From positions 1 to 26,436 of the IMG/VR virus record IMGVR_UViG_3300042563_001426: 26,436 nt of DNA; one strand, written 5' to 3'. This document shows, in pieces, positions 1-7,614 of the stretch (position 1 is its first letter; every line of letters begins with the position of its first letter). The stretch comes from a virus. The notes below the pieces were generated by a model. That model saw only the letters and a list, made by a program, of their open reading frames with translations. It had not been told where the DNA came from and made no database searches. Both the position numbers and the translations under genes were made by a program.

Positions 1-494
1 AATATGGTTCCTCCATCTAATACAGTTTCAATTACACCAGGTGTCCCACTGGTGGTTGCATAATACGCGGGCAATACTTCTAAATCAAGTGGTACACCAT
101 AATTATCATCAACATACGCTGGAGATTCTGCATTATCAATTACTCGTATTGTTTTAAATGTTAGTTTATAAAATCGTTGTTCTAAATTATTAGCAATATC
201 ACCACTTATGATGAATGATCCTTGACCTAGTGCAATATTTGACATAATTACTGCAATACTTTCTGCAGTTACTTTATTAACCGGATCTTGTATGTCGGCT
301 TGCATGATGTAACCAGTAAAATTCACGGCTTTTTGATCTTGATTTTTAATTACCACTTGTATAGGATTATCTATACCTTGATAAATTTTAATGGGTCTGC
401 TGTACACTTGTCTGTTCCTTACTTTAAATATAGTCGTGTCCAGAATCTGAACCACTATTTTATTACTGTATAAATATGTTTGAATGGCCTGCAT
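1..494 (-). CDS. Putative virion/baseplate protein, 3' end cut by window edge
   Basis: Minus-strand reading frame open from ATG at 494 to the window edge, about 164 codons seen and no stop. An in-frame TAA lies about 24 bases upstream, so this ATG is the first possible start; AAGAGA about 8 bases before it is a plausible ribosome site. The N-terminal part (about residues 20-110) alternates short beta-strand-like stretches and contains a pattern such as 'RPIKIYQGIDNPIQVVIKNQ', followed by 'NFTGYIMQADI' and 'GQGSFIISGDI'. This resembles the Ig-like N-terminal domain of phage baseplate upper proteins and other tail-tip structural proteins. A TATAAATA late-promoter motif directly upstream supports late, structural expression. 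The assignment is by fold pattern only. It may be a different structural protein. Confidence 0.6.
   Translation of the reverse strand, partial: MQAIQTYLYSNKIVVQILDTTIFKVRNRQVYSRPIKIYQGIDNPIQVVIKNQDQKAVNFTGYIMQADIQDPVNKVTAESIAVIMSNIALGQGSFIISGDIANNLEQRFYKLTFKTIRVIDNAESPAYVDDNYGVPLDLEVLPAYYATTSGTPGVIETVLDGGTI
469..476 (+). promoter_or_regulatory. Possible T4-type late promoter for the plus-strand gene
   Basis: Exact TATAAATA on the plus strand, about 52 bases before the GTG start at 528. T4 late promoters consist essentially of this octamer near -10. It lies inside the coding frame of the minus-strand gene 1..494. In AT-rich DNA of this length a few chance matches are expected, so support is positional only. 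Confidence 0.3.
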
Positions 495-512
495 ATTGGG
501 TCTCTTATAACA

Positions 513-520
513 TATTTATA
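513..520 (-). promoter_or_regulatory. T4-type late promoter (TATAAATA)
   Basis: Exact TATAAATA on the minus strand, 18 bases before the ATG at 494. This places a transcript start near 507, followed by AAGAGA and the start codon. This is the arrangement of a gp55/gp33/gp45-dependent late promoter in T4-like phages, and the gene behind it looks structural. Confidence 0.55.
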
Positions 521-527
521 AAATCGC

Positions 528-899
528 GTGGAAGAAATCAAACAGTTGTTAACTAAATACCCATTTATTACTTACATCACCTACGGTGGTAATGATTACA
601 TTGGCATTATACAAAATGCAGACGAACAGATAACAACTATATATGACTTTGGTACATTGAAAGATTCAGACCAAAAAACTAGGTTCTTGGAATTAGGTGA
701 GCAATGGTGGTGGGAATGTCAACGCACTATACCAATCAATTTGTTTCTTAAACAAGATTGGGCCGAATTTAAATTCAGCGTTAAATCAATGAATAGTAGA
801 GATGTAGAAATAAAAATGGGACCCCAAACTTCTTTAAAAGAATTGGCGTCCCGTAGATCAAAACGAAGATCAATAATACTAGTTAGAAAAGTTGATTAA
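528..899 (+). CDS. Conserved phage protein of unknown function
   Basis: 123 codons, the only convincing plus-strand gene. The start is GTG, because a TAA lies three codons upstream in frame and there is no earlier start; no clear Shine-Dalgarno is visible. The protein has a compact beta-rich N-terminal half ('YITYGGNDYIGIIQN'), a 'WWWE' aromatic cluster (near residues 60-63) and a basic C-terminal tail ('RRSKRRS'). It resembles a small family common in T4-like marine phages for which I know no function. The basic tail would fit nucleic-acid binding, which is inference. Its end overlaps the end of the minus-strand DnaE-like gene by 17 bases (convergent, no terminator seen). Confidence 0.72.
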   Translation: MEEIKQLLTKYPFITYITYGGNDYIGIIQNADEQITTIYDFGTLKDSDQKTRFLELGEQWWWECQRTIPINLFLKQDWAEFKFSVKSMNSRDVEIKMGPQTSLKELASRRSKRRSIILVRKVD

Positions 900-1470
900 C
901 CTCTTCATTAATAAGATTCATATGTACTGCTACCAAATGTGAATACGAAATACTATGAGACATTTTGAATGAATAACTCTCATCTGTCTTCTCCCATACT
1001 GTCTTCGCTACTTCATTCCACTGCAATCCTATTAAATGCCTCTTCGCAGGCCTAATAACTGCTAAAAACATCGCCAATCTAGCAATAGTATTAACTGCTT
1101 CAGGCATTCGTAATAGAATATCATAATGATTGCCAATATGACTCAATCTAGCACAAAACTCTTTCTCATATAATCTATGCCAAGGAGGTTCTTGTTCCAT
1201 TAATTCATTTAAATGCTTCTCATCTCTAACTTGAGAATATAATCCAACATTAAGAAAATCTAACTTAATGTATCCACGCTCCTCTGCATCATGGTAATCT
1301 ATTGTAGCTCTATTGTTAATTGGGTCATGAGGAATCTCAGTAACATATATTCCTGTATTGTGGGATGTTTTATTACCATCTTTAATGATACTAGCACCAA
1401 TATGTTTTATTACATTTAAAACTTGTTGGCGGTCAGGAAAATCAATGTCTACATCACTATTGAAATTCAT
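883..1470 (-). CDS. Miniature DNA polymerase III alpha (DnaE/C-family)-like protein
   Basis: 195 residues, far shorter than DnaE (about 1,160). Several blocks match the C-family palm in the right order. 'DVDIDFPDRQQV' (residues 6-17) resembles the DnaE P-D-x-D-x-D-F...R motif carrying the first two catalytic aspartates. 'SHNTGIYV' (36-43) resembles 'GKHAGGVV'. 'DAEERGYIKLDFLNVGLYS' (61-79) resembles the 'DVxxxGLVKFDFLGLRTL' block, with D71 at the third catalytic position. 'AMFLAVIRPAK' (133-143) resembles 'ALxALYRPGP', and 'SFKMSHSISYSHL' (167-179) resembles 'FNKSHSAAYAL'. PHP, beta-binding, OB and most thumb/fingers parts are absent. It overlaps the previous gene by four bases (ATGA), the last gene of the uvsW operon. 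Homology is probable; polymerase activity is unproven. Confidence 0.78.
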   Translation of the reverse strand: MNFNSDVDIDFPDRQQVLNVIKHIGASIIKDGNKTSHNTGIYVTEIPHDPINNRATIDYHDAEERGYIKLDFLNVGLYSQVRDEKHLNELMEQEPPWHRLYEKEFCARLSHIGNHYDILLRMPEAVNTIARLAMFLAVIRPAKRHLIGLQWNEVAKTVWEKTDESYSFKMSHSISYSHLVAVHMNLINEEVNQLF

Positions 1471-2204
1471 AGTCCTGCCGCCCTCAATATTGATTTAGCC
1501 CATTCAACATCTTGCGGATTATCTTTGAATCGTTTATGCCAATGATCAGGATCAATCCACGGCATTATTATCGCAATTTGTTCTTGATTAAGTTTACTAA
1601 GAAACTCAATTCCCGATTCACAGTTATACACAATCCAAGAACTAATTCTACCAGTTGATATGCGATGGCATATCCCATTAATACCAGCATACCTAAAATA
1701 ATCAACATAACCATTTTTAAGTTCGGGGTGTAATTCAGCATATTCATTCATTTCCTTTAAGGCTCGTTCTAGTGCATCTTGCACTGATTCTTTTTTGGCA
1801 TAATCTCTTAGCCATTCTTCATAAAACTTGTCATGACACCATTGGTCTAGTTTTTTATTGTTCTTTAATAACCAGGTTGTGTATGATATGAAATTGGTAC
1901 ATTTAATATCAACACAATGTCTCCCATATTTAACAAACGCAATATAATATGAACTACTGGCAAAGTCTTGATATGTTTTACTTTTAGTAGACCCTTGTGT
2001 AACTTCATAGAATTTCATATAGGCTTGCATTCCCCATTGAACACCAATTTCTTTCTCTTGTTGAGCCCTACGCTTTTTCTCACACATATGTGAAATTAAG
2101 GTAGTTTCTTTAGTGAAAGATTTATTGCAGTGTCGGCAGGTATATGCTTGTTCAGCTTTCGTCATAGTACTCTTTTGCCACTCCGCAATAATTTGGTTGA
2201 TCAT
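1467..2204 (-). CDS. Conserved phage protein with N-terminal zinc finger
   Basis: 245 residues. A C2HC-type finger is visible near the N terminus: C23, C26, H39 and C41 in 'YTCRHCNKSF...SHMC', so DNA or RNA binding is likely. The remaining 200 residues are helical and rich in aromatic and charged residues ('DHWHKRFKDNPQDVEWAKSI'). I recognise no catalytic motif there. The start overlaps the upstream stop by four bases (ATGA), and GGAA precedes it; an internal ATG at 2165 with AAAAGAG before it is an alternative that keeps the finger. The stop overlaps the DnaE-like gene in the same way. This makes it a tightly coupled partner of the replication genes around it. Confidence 0.75.
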   Translation of the reverse strand: MINQIIAEWQKSTMTKAEQAYTCRHCNKSFTKETTLISHMCEKKRRAQQEKEIGVQWGMQAYMKFYEVTQGSTKSKTYQDFASSSYYIAFVKYGRHCVDIKCTNFISYTTWLLKNNKKLDQWCHDKFYEEWLRDYAKKESVQDALERALKEMNEYAELHPELKNGYVDYFRYAGINGICHRISTGRISSWIVYNCESGIEFLSKLNQEQIAIIMPWIDPDHWHKRFKDNPQDVEWAKSILRAAGL

Positions 2205-2665
2205 AGTTCCGCTTTTATTTGTTTAGCATCCCATCCAAGTTGTTTCGCCATTTCTTTGAGGTCTGCTAAAGTATTCAATTTCGCCATCAATTCAATATCA
2301 GACTTCTTCATCGCCGGATACAGCTTAGATAAAAAGTTATGTACTTTACTAAGACCTTCTTTCTTCTTTACTACATTAAGCCAATAATGATTCTGTGGGC
2401 CTAGTTCAGGACTAACAGTAGTACATGTCAACCATTGTAGTTTAGGCTGCTTCCCAATATCAAAAAAGTTCATGTTGACTCGTTCATTATGTGCCCTCAA
2501 ATACCAGGCCTGAAGATCATAACTACCCTCAACATTTCCACCATATTTGAGCATAAGAAAAGTACTAAACTTCTTGCGTTCTTCATCACTAAGACTATCA
2601 TAAAATTCACGGTCTTTCATATCAAAGGCCCGCATTTCACTTCGTATCGTTAACTTATCGCTCAT
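2201..2665 (-). CDS. Conserved T4-like phage protein, possibly clamp-loader small subunit-like
   Basis: 154 residues, charged and helical, beginning near 'MKDREFYDSLSDEERKKF' and ending in a helical module 'LADLKEMAKQLGWDAKQIK'. It resembles small proteins encoded beside replication genes in marine T4-like phages. I consider it a candidate for a diverged clamp-loader small subunit (gp62 role), from context and general character only, since no diagnostic motif is visible. No partner large subunit (gp44) is in this window. ATG at 2665 follows the previous stop by five bases, with GGT about 8-10 bases before it, a weak ribosome site. Confidence 0.7.
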   Translation of the reverse strand: MSDKLTIRSEMRAFDMKDREFYDSLSDEERKKFSTFLMLKYGGNVEGSYDLQAWYLRAHNERVNMNFFDIGKQPKLQWLTCTTVSPELGPQNHYWLNVVKKKEGLSKVHNFLSKLYPAMKKSDIELMAKLNTLADLKEMAKQLGWDAKQIKAEL

Positions 2666-2670
2666 ATATT

Positions 2671-3177
2671 TTACCAGGCTTTGCTGAAGTCCACTACTTC
2701 ACTTACTCGGCTTATTTCCTTTACAAAAAATACACATAATGGTTTGTCTGTTCCAGATTCTACAGGAACTGCAAGCATTTGTCCAGGCTTTAATTTTGGA
2801 AAATACCACTTTACATCTTGATATATGTCAACTATCTCCAATGGGGCAAATTCAGGCCTGAAACTACTAATAGGATTAAAACAAAATGCACTAAACCCTC
2901 GGTCATTAATACTAGTCAGAGGAACTACTTCTAAATCTCCAGCATCAGGTTCACCAATCAAAATCTGCCAATCAACCGGCATCTTCAATGTCCAATTGCC
3001 AATCTTTAATACTAATGCAGGACTGTTAAAACTTTCCAAGAAAATAAGAGGGATATAAAAATAATCTGGATTTTTCGGGTCTGAATTATCTAATACACAA
3101 AAACGAATATCATCAATTTCGTCTGGTATATCCGTCATGTCATACGCTTTGTTTGTTTCTAAATTTAATATCCGCAC
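2671..3177 (-). CDS. Conserved phage protein of unknown function
   Basis: 168 residues starting at GTG (3177), chosen because AAGGA lies at a good distance before it and the next possible start would lose conserved-looking sequence. Features include 'DDIRFCVLDNSDPKNPDYFYIPLIF', split here as an acidic segment followed by an aromatic beta segment, then 'LTSINDRGF' and 'DVKWYFPKLKPGQ'. The pattern suggests a globular beta-rich protein without membrane spans. It recalls a conserved protein seen with uvsW in marine T4-like phages, but I cannot assign a function. It sits 13 bases after uvsW and is probably co-transcribed. Confidence 0.7.
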   Translation of the reverse strand: MRILNLETNKAYDMTDIPDEIDDIRFCVLDNSDPKNPDYFYIPLIFLESFNSPALVLKIGNWTLKMPVDWQILIGEPDAGDLEVVPLTSINDRGFSAFCFNPISSFRPEFAPLEIVDIYQDVKWYFPKLKPGQMLAVPVESGTDKPLCVFFVKEISRVSEVVDFSKAW

Positions 3178-3190
3178 AATTTTCCTTTTG

Positions 3191-4654
3191 TTATTTTATG
3201 TAATTTATTTTCTGAACATTAAATTCATAATTTGCTTCTTTGTAAAACTCTTTACGCTTGGTAAGATGCCGTTTGGCAAACTTGCAGGTACTGGTAATAT
3301 CATAAATCTCTACATGATTTTTATCATGCCCAACTCGTAACCCTCGTCCAATACTTTGTATAACTCGGACAAAACTCTTTCCAGGTTCAATAAGTATAAG
3401 ATTGTGAATACGCACAATATTAATACCTACTGCTGCAATTCCATATGTTGCAATCAATACCCTGTTATCATTGTCTGCAATCTCATCAAATTCAGATCGT
3501 CGGTCGGTTAACTTCGTAGCACCACTAATAAACACACTATCAGGAATAAGTTCAGCTAATATCTTTCCAGGCTCAACACGATCCATTAACACCAATGTAT
3601 TACCAGTATCTTTGATCTGGTTAATCATACTGGCAATGTGCTTTAATCGGTCTTCATTGGTTAATAGGTATTTAAGCTCACTTGGATAATCCCTGAATTC
3701 AACATGATCTACTAATTGACAAATGTTAATTTTACAATTCGCCAATACACCAATGTCTTGTAATTGACTTGCACCTAAATATCCAACAACTGGTCCTAAT
3801 GTACAAGTCAATGTTAATGCAGCATGTTGTTCTTTAGGAATAGTTCCAGTAAGACCCCATCGTAATGGAATCTTTGCCATAGCACCAGTCAATAAAGTTT
3901 GTAATGCTGAGGCTTTACATGAATGGGCTTCGTCAACAATAACACACACTACATCTTCAATAAATTCACCAATGCTTATGGTATCACCTTCACCACTCTT
4001 GGTATTCTTTAAAATTACATTCAAACTTTGCCAGGTACAAATAGTATGAGTTCGGCCAATCTCTTTTCTATCACCAAAGTATACACCTACATCTAATCCA
4101 AGATTGCGATAATCAGATTCAGTTTGAACTACTAGTGTTTTGTTTGGGACAATGATAATTGACCGACCATGTTTCTGAACACTGTAACTCATTGCTGCCG
4201 TAATTAAAGTTTTCCCTGATCCAGTTGCTAAGACATTGATACATTGTGGAGTAGACAAAAATTGATTAACTGCTGCTACTTGATAATCTCGTAATACAAT
4301 TGGTTTACCTTCTGCTGCATGTTTTGCAGGCCAATTTATATGAGCAAAGGAATCCTCAGTGATTGAATCAAACTCAAATTGAGTAACATAGTCTCTAGTA
4401 TCTTCAATTTCAATATCATATCCTGCTGCTTCAAGCATTGGCAGAATCTGAGGCAATAGATTGATATAAGTTGATCCGCTTAGTTGAACAAAGGAAACTT
4501 TTCCATCCCAACGGCCTAGCCGAACTGCAGGAAGATATCGGGCACCAGGTACATCAAATTTAAACTTAGCAACTAATTTCTTCCGGGTATCTAAATCAAG
4601 ACCCTTGATCTTTACATTAGTTTCGTCCGCAATTTCTAAAACACAAGTTGGCAT
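3191..4654 (-). CDS. uvsW: UvsW-like superfamily 2 helicase
   Basis: 487 residues, close to T4 UvsW (about 500). The N-terminal region (1-110) matches the UvsW substrate-recognition domain in character ('LPAVRLGRWDGKVSFV'). 'LRDYQ' (121-125) is the Q-motif-like entry, Walker A ATGSGKT is at 143-149, DEAH at 241-244 and motif III LTGT at 268-271. Motif VI 'QSIGRGLR' lies near residue 435, and 'YDITSTCKFAKRHLTKR' near the C terminus. UvsW unwinds D-loops, R-loops and branched DNA and switches T4 from origin- to recombination-dependent replication. It sits between the unknown 4671..5804 gene and the replication-associated genes downstream. The ATG at 4654 has only a weak ribosome site. Confidence 0.93.
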   Translation of the reverse strand: MPTCVLEIADETNVKIKGLDLDTRKKLVAKFKFDVPGARYLPAVRLGRWDGKVSFVQLSGSTYINLLPQILPMLEAAGYDIEIEDTRDYVTQFEFDSITEDSFAHINWPAKHAAEGKPIVLRDYQVAAVNQFLSTPQCINVLATGSGKTLITAAMSYSVQKHGRSIIIVPNKTLVVQTESDYRNLGLDVGVYFGDRKEIGRTHTICTWQSLNVILKNTKSGEGDTISIGEFIEDVVCVIVDEAHSCKASALQTLLTGAMAKIPLRWGLTGTIPKEQHAALTLTCTLGPVVGYLGASQLQDIGVLANCKINICQLVDHVEFRDYPSELKYLLTNEDRLKHIASMINQIKDTGNTLVLMDRVEPGKILAELIPDSVFISGATKLTDRRSEFDEIADNDNRVLIATYGIAAVGINIVRIHNLILIEPGKSFVRVIQSIGRGLRVGHDKNHVEIYDITSTCKFAKRHLTKRKEFYKEANYEFNVQKINYIK

Positions 4655-4670
4655 ATTGTTTAAATTTCTG

Positions 4671-5804
4671 TTAGTCTTGATTATATACTATTTTTGAATA
4701 ATATACAACCTTGGTAGCACATTGAACTATGTGCCGTTTCTTAGCACCCCACATCATTGTACTGGTAGCTATCAATAAGGGAATTTTAATTTCCCATTGC
4801 AAATTCCATTGGGTAAGATATACACACTTGATATCAGGTGGTACCGGTTGAAAGGTTTCTTTACTTGATACAATCTTGACTTGCTCTGGTGAAAACAGAG
4901 TATTTAATTTTTCTAATGTTCCTGATCCTGGAATAGCATCAAATACATACACCGGCCATCTATTTACTAATTCAGCATACTTAAAAACATCTAGTAGTTC
5001 ATCTCCTGTCACTGTAGTAATATTAAGTTCCCGTCCAAGAAGTAAGTCATCAACAATTTTAATATTGCTAGATACTGTATTGATTAGTGATTGCTCTGTT
5101 GTATATCCAAGCACTGCGGCATGATCTACTAGTGTTAATAGATTATCAAGTTCAAATCCACCCAATGATGTGTTTATATATTCAACTAAACTTGCAGTAG
5201 CATTGTCTATACTTAATGAACCATTTTTATGTTGTAACCTAATCGCATAATCTGCATCGTCACATTTAGTAATTTCTTCCATCAAGGAATTGAAATCATC
5301 ACTAATTTCAAATGAAAGTTCATTGGCAAAATCTTCTACCCAATACAGATTAGGTTCTGTTATTGCTATTTCCCACTGCCTGGATGTTTTGTTGAACTCC
5401 ACTTTACCAGGACTATTTTTTGAATAGGTAGAAATTTGATCAACAACCGACGGAGAAAAAGGAAATTTTACAATGATACTATTGTTTATAATTTCAACTG
5501 TTTTATTTCTATTCACTACCCTTAAAGGTAATCTATATACCGGATTAGTGATATGATGAGCAGTATCAATACCAAGTTTAAGTAATTGGCGATGGTATTT
5601 TGATAGCATCGTCATTGCCAATTCAGCCTGACGGTCCGTCAATGCTGTACCTTGCATTGTTTGGTTAGCTAGACTATTTAATATATTGGTATCATACCTT
5701 GCCAACCTGACAAGTGGAGTGCTGGATAGGTATACTTTCCAGTTTACTTTCCCAGACATGCACTCCAAGTAGTCTTCAACAAATGCTAATATTTTTAGTT
5801 TCAT
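4671..5804 (-). CDS. Large conserved phage protein of unknown function upstream of uvsW
   Basis: 377 residues. The ATG at 5804 is preferred to a TTG at 5819 that lies inside the T-run of the terminator. An early helical block (about residues 55-80, 'TDRQAELAMTMLSKYHRQL') is followed by beta-rich sequence ('VNRNKTVEIINNSIIVKFPF') and then a Rossmann-like C-terminal part ('WPVYVFDAIP', 'IKCVYLTQWNLQW', 'PLLIATSTMMWG'). No Walker motif is visible, so it is not itself a helicase. The C-terminal half could be an inactive helicase-like fold, which is inference. It is 17 bases upstream of uvsW and probably functions with it. The start codon lies only 14 bases past a terminator, and no promoter is evident. 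Confidence 0.7.
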   Translation of the reverse strand: MKLKILAFVEDYLECMSGKVNWKVYLSSTPLVRLARYDTNILNSLANQTMQGTALTDRQAELAMTMLSKYHRQLLKLGIDTAHHITNPVYRLPLRVVNRNKTVEIINNSIIVKFPFSPSVVDQISTYSKNSPGKVEFNKTSRQWEIAITEPNLYWVEDFANELSFEISDDFNSLMEEITKCDDADYAIRLQHKNGSLSIDNATASLVEYINTSLGGFELDNLLTLVDHAAVLGYTTEQSLINTVSSNIKIVDDLLLGRELNITTVTGDELLDVFKYAELVNRWPVYVFDAIPGSGTLEKLNTLFSPEQVKIVSSKETFQPVPPDIKCVYLTQWNLQWEIKIPLLIATSTMMWGAKKRHIVQCATKVVYYSKIVYNQD

Positions 5805-5817
5805 GTTTGGTTGTACC

Positions 5818-5848
5818 AAAAAAAATACTCGGACTGAGCCGAGTATTT
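5818..5848 (-). terminator. Rho-independent terminator
   Basis: A perfect 10-bp stem (AAATACTCGG with CCGAGTATTT, 6-base loop) is followed on the minus strand by eight T residues (5825 to 5818). It lies 17 bases past the stop of 5866..6330 and ends the operon driven from the promoter at 9081. Confidence 0.9.
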
Positions 5849-5865
5849 GTGATCAGTTACATAGT

Positions 5866-6330
5866 TTACTTATATGTCTTATCAAGATGAATGCCAGCTA
5901 GACCAGAAATGATCTGAAATTGTTCCCATGCTTTCTTAGCAGAAGGATTTCGTTCTAGCTCACTATCCGGCAAGCAAGTCTCTAGCCAAAATTCAGGCCG
6001 TCGTTGAGGATATGCCCCAAACTTGCGAGGTTGATGGAACTTGCCGTCATCCCACAATTGCATTGCAACAGTTCGGAACTTAGCTTCATCCTTATCTGTA
6101 TAGCCAGCCCATTCAGGATTAGAACCAGAAAATGCCATACGTAGCCCAGCATTTGAAGTGTCAACTTCGTATCCACCGCCACCATATCCCAGCCAAATTG
6201 TAGTCCAGTGTATATCATCATGCGGATCAAAATCAGTCCGACCGATAACGACAAGGACATCATCAATGTCTACTCGTCCTTCAACAATATCAAGGACACA
6301 GCGTGAAAAAGATAATCCTACTTTAGCCAT
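5866..6330 (-). CDS. Conserved phage protein of unknown function
   Basis: 154 residues, with ribosome site GGAG six bases before ATG 6330. The N-terminal 'GLSFSRCVLDIVEG' and 'DDVLVVIGRTDFDP' blocks, the 'GSNPEWAGYTD' centre and the 'GKFHQPRKFGAYP' segment belong to a small protein family found in many T4-like and other phages. Its function is unknown to me. No catalytic motif, signal peptide or membrane span is present. It is the last gene before the terminator at 5848 and probably an early gene, as its operon starts at a strong sigma70 promoter. Confidence 0.82.
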   Translation of the reverse strand: MAKVGLSFSRCVLDIVEGRVDIDDVLVVIGRTDFDPHDDIHWTTIWLGYGGGGYEVDTSNAGLRMAFSGSNPEWAGYTDKDEAKFRTVAMQLWDDGKFHQPRKFGAYPQRRPEFWLETCLPDSELERNPSAKKAWEQFQIISGLAGIHLDKTYK

Positions 6331-6339
6331 TTATATCTC

Positions 6340-6630
6340 CTAGTATGTTTTCCAACATTCATGTGTGTAATCCCAATGACGAGTGTCATATATTTGAGCA
6401 GAAATTAAATACCCAAACAATGCAACTTCAATCTTTGGTCCGGCGTGATCAGACCCTGTCCATTCTAGTTCAATTGCTACTTTAAAGAAAAGGCTTCCAA
6501 AACGATATGCTTCTATTTCCCAAGCCTTATTCTTGATAAGATTACCAGAGAAACCAAAGATATGTTTAAAATTATTGTACTTTACAAAAGGGTTTTTGAT
6601 TTCTAATTTAAAAAGAATCATCTCGTTCAT
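6340..6630 (-). CDS. Conserved small phage protein of unknown function
   Basis: About 96 residues. The start is uncertain: ATG at 6630, or ATG at 6621, which begins 'MILFKLEIKNPF' and fits how I remember related phage proteins starting; a TTG lies further up at 6639. The frame overlaps the end of 6608..7156 with any of these choices. Conserved-looking features are 'LEWTGSDHAGPKIEVALFGY' and 'YDTRHWDYT' near the C terminus, a pattern shared by small proteins in several phage genera. It is predicted soluble and beta-rich. Function unknown. Confidence 0.75.
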   Translation of the reverse strand: MNEMILFKLEIKNPFVKYNNFKHIFGFSGNLIKNKAWEIEAYRFGSLFFKVAIELEWTGSDHAGPKIEVALFGYLISAQIYDTRHWDYTHECWKTY

Positions 6631-7156
6631 ATCTTTCAATTGCTACAACTAATGCTTGTTCAACTAGTTGATTGAATGTAATGTCTCGCTCATGGGCGAT
6701 CTTCATCAACATAAAAAGTTCGTCATCTGGGAGTTCAATCGGTACACTAACATTGGTACTGTAGTCTTCTCCATTAACAATGGCTGATGCTTTCTCTAGA
6801 AAATCATCAGGGACCTCAAGTGTGGTATAATTGACCCCTTCCCAGGCCTCTTCAGTTGATGAAGTAGATCCAAAATCAGTGAACGAAATATTCCGTTGCT
6901 TTGCTTCAGTACGATAAAACTCAATAAAGTCTGGATTGATCCACCGATAAGCACGATTGCGGGTGTAATCATATGCTGACATTTCGTATACGGTTTGTGT
7001 GACGGTATCAAAAACCACACTAATATTGTGTCCTTCTTGATTGCCATCCCATGAGTCAAGTGTATATGCATTGCTACCATAGCAATTCCATCCGAAAGCT
7101 GATCCTTCGGTGATACGATAATTAACTGTTTCGCAAAAGTCTTTGAGAGTAATCAT
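6608..7156 (-). CDS. Conserved phage protein with C-terminal ribbon-helix-helix-like segment
   Basis: 182 residues; the start overlaps the upstream stop by four bases (ATGA). The N-terminal domain (1-75) includes 'YRITEGSAFGWNCYG' and 'ISVVFDTVTQTVYEM' and is a conserved beta-rich phage module. The C-terminal 45 residues ('VSVPIELPDDELFMLMKIAH', then 'DITFNQLVEQALVVAI') look like a CopG/Arc ribbon-helix-helix: one strand followed by two helices with the typical 'TFNQLVEQAL' second helix. That would allow dimerisation and DNA binding, perhaps regulation. I cannot name a target. The same two-part architecture seems common in phages. Confidence 0.8.
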   Translation of the reverse strand: MITLKDFCETVNYRITEGSAFGWNCYGSNAYTLDSWDGNQEGHNISVVFDTVTQTVYEMSAYDYTRNRAYRWINPDFIEFYRTEAKQRNISFTDFGSTSSTEEAWEGVNYTTLEVPDDFLEKASAIVNGEDYSTNVSVPIELPDDELFMLMKIAHERDITFNQLVEQALVVAIERYERDDSF

Positions 7157-7614
7157 TTTTCTTCCTTTGAAAGTTTACACATTAGCATGAAGTGTTCGTA
7201 AGAACTACGCACTGCTGGATTAGATAATAACACATTTGCCTCATCTTGTAAAGCCTTTACTGCTGCTTCTGATGCCTCATATGCACTAGGCCATAGAAGA
7301 TGATGGTTTTCTTCTCCGAAAGCTTTTGATAAGGCATTCCAAGCGTTAAGTTGAGCAGGAGTTAATGGAGTCTTACTAGGCCTAATGTCAGTGGCTTTAA
7401 CAATAACTGTTGCAATTGCTTCCCTGGCAAATACACCAGCAGCAATCATTGGAGCAAATTCTGGTTCAATATTGAACAGCCGACTTTGACCCTTAGGTAT
7501 ACAAACTACCAAGTGTGCTCCTTCACGAAAACTGTGACTGTAATCGCTATCGTACTCACTGATGGCAATATAATTGCGACCAACTTTTCGGTAAAAAACT
7601 TCTTTAGTCATCAT
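7153..7614 (-). CDS. Conserved phage protein of unknown function
   Basis: 153 residues, starting ATGATG at 7614/7611 and overlapping the upstream stop. 'VFYRKVGRNYIAISEYDSDY' begins a conserved beta hairpin; 'HLVVCIPKGQSRLFNIEPE' and 'PLTPAQLNAWNAL' follow, then a helical C terminus. The family is widespread in tailed phages and its function is not known to me. No membrane span, Walker motif or metal-binding cluster is visible. Being coupled to its neighbours by start/stop overlaps, it is expected to be made in fixed ratio with them. Confidence 0.8.
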   Translation of the reverse strand: MMTKEVFYRKVGRNYIAISEYDSDYSHSFREGAHLVVCIPKGQSRLFNIEPEFAPMIAAGVFAREAIATVIVKATDIRPSKTPLTPAQLNAWNALSKAFGEENHHLLWPSAYEASEAAVKALQDEANVLLSNPAVRSSYEHFMLMCKLSKEEK

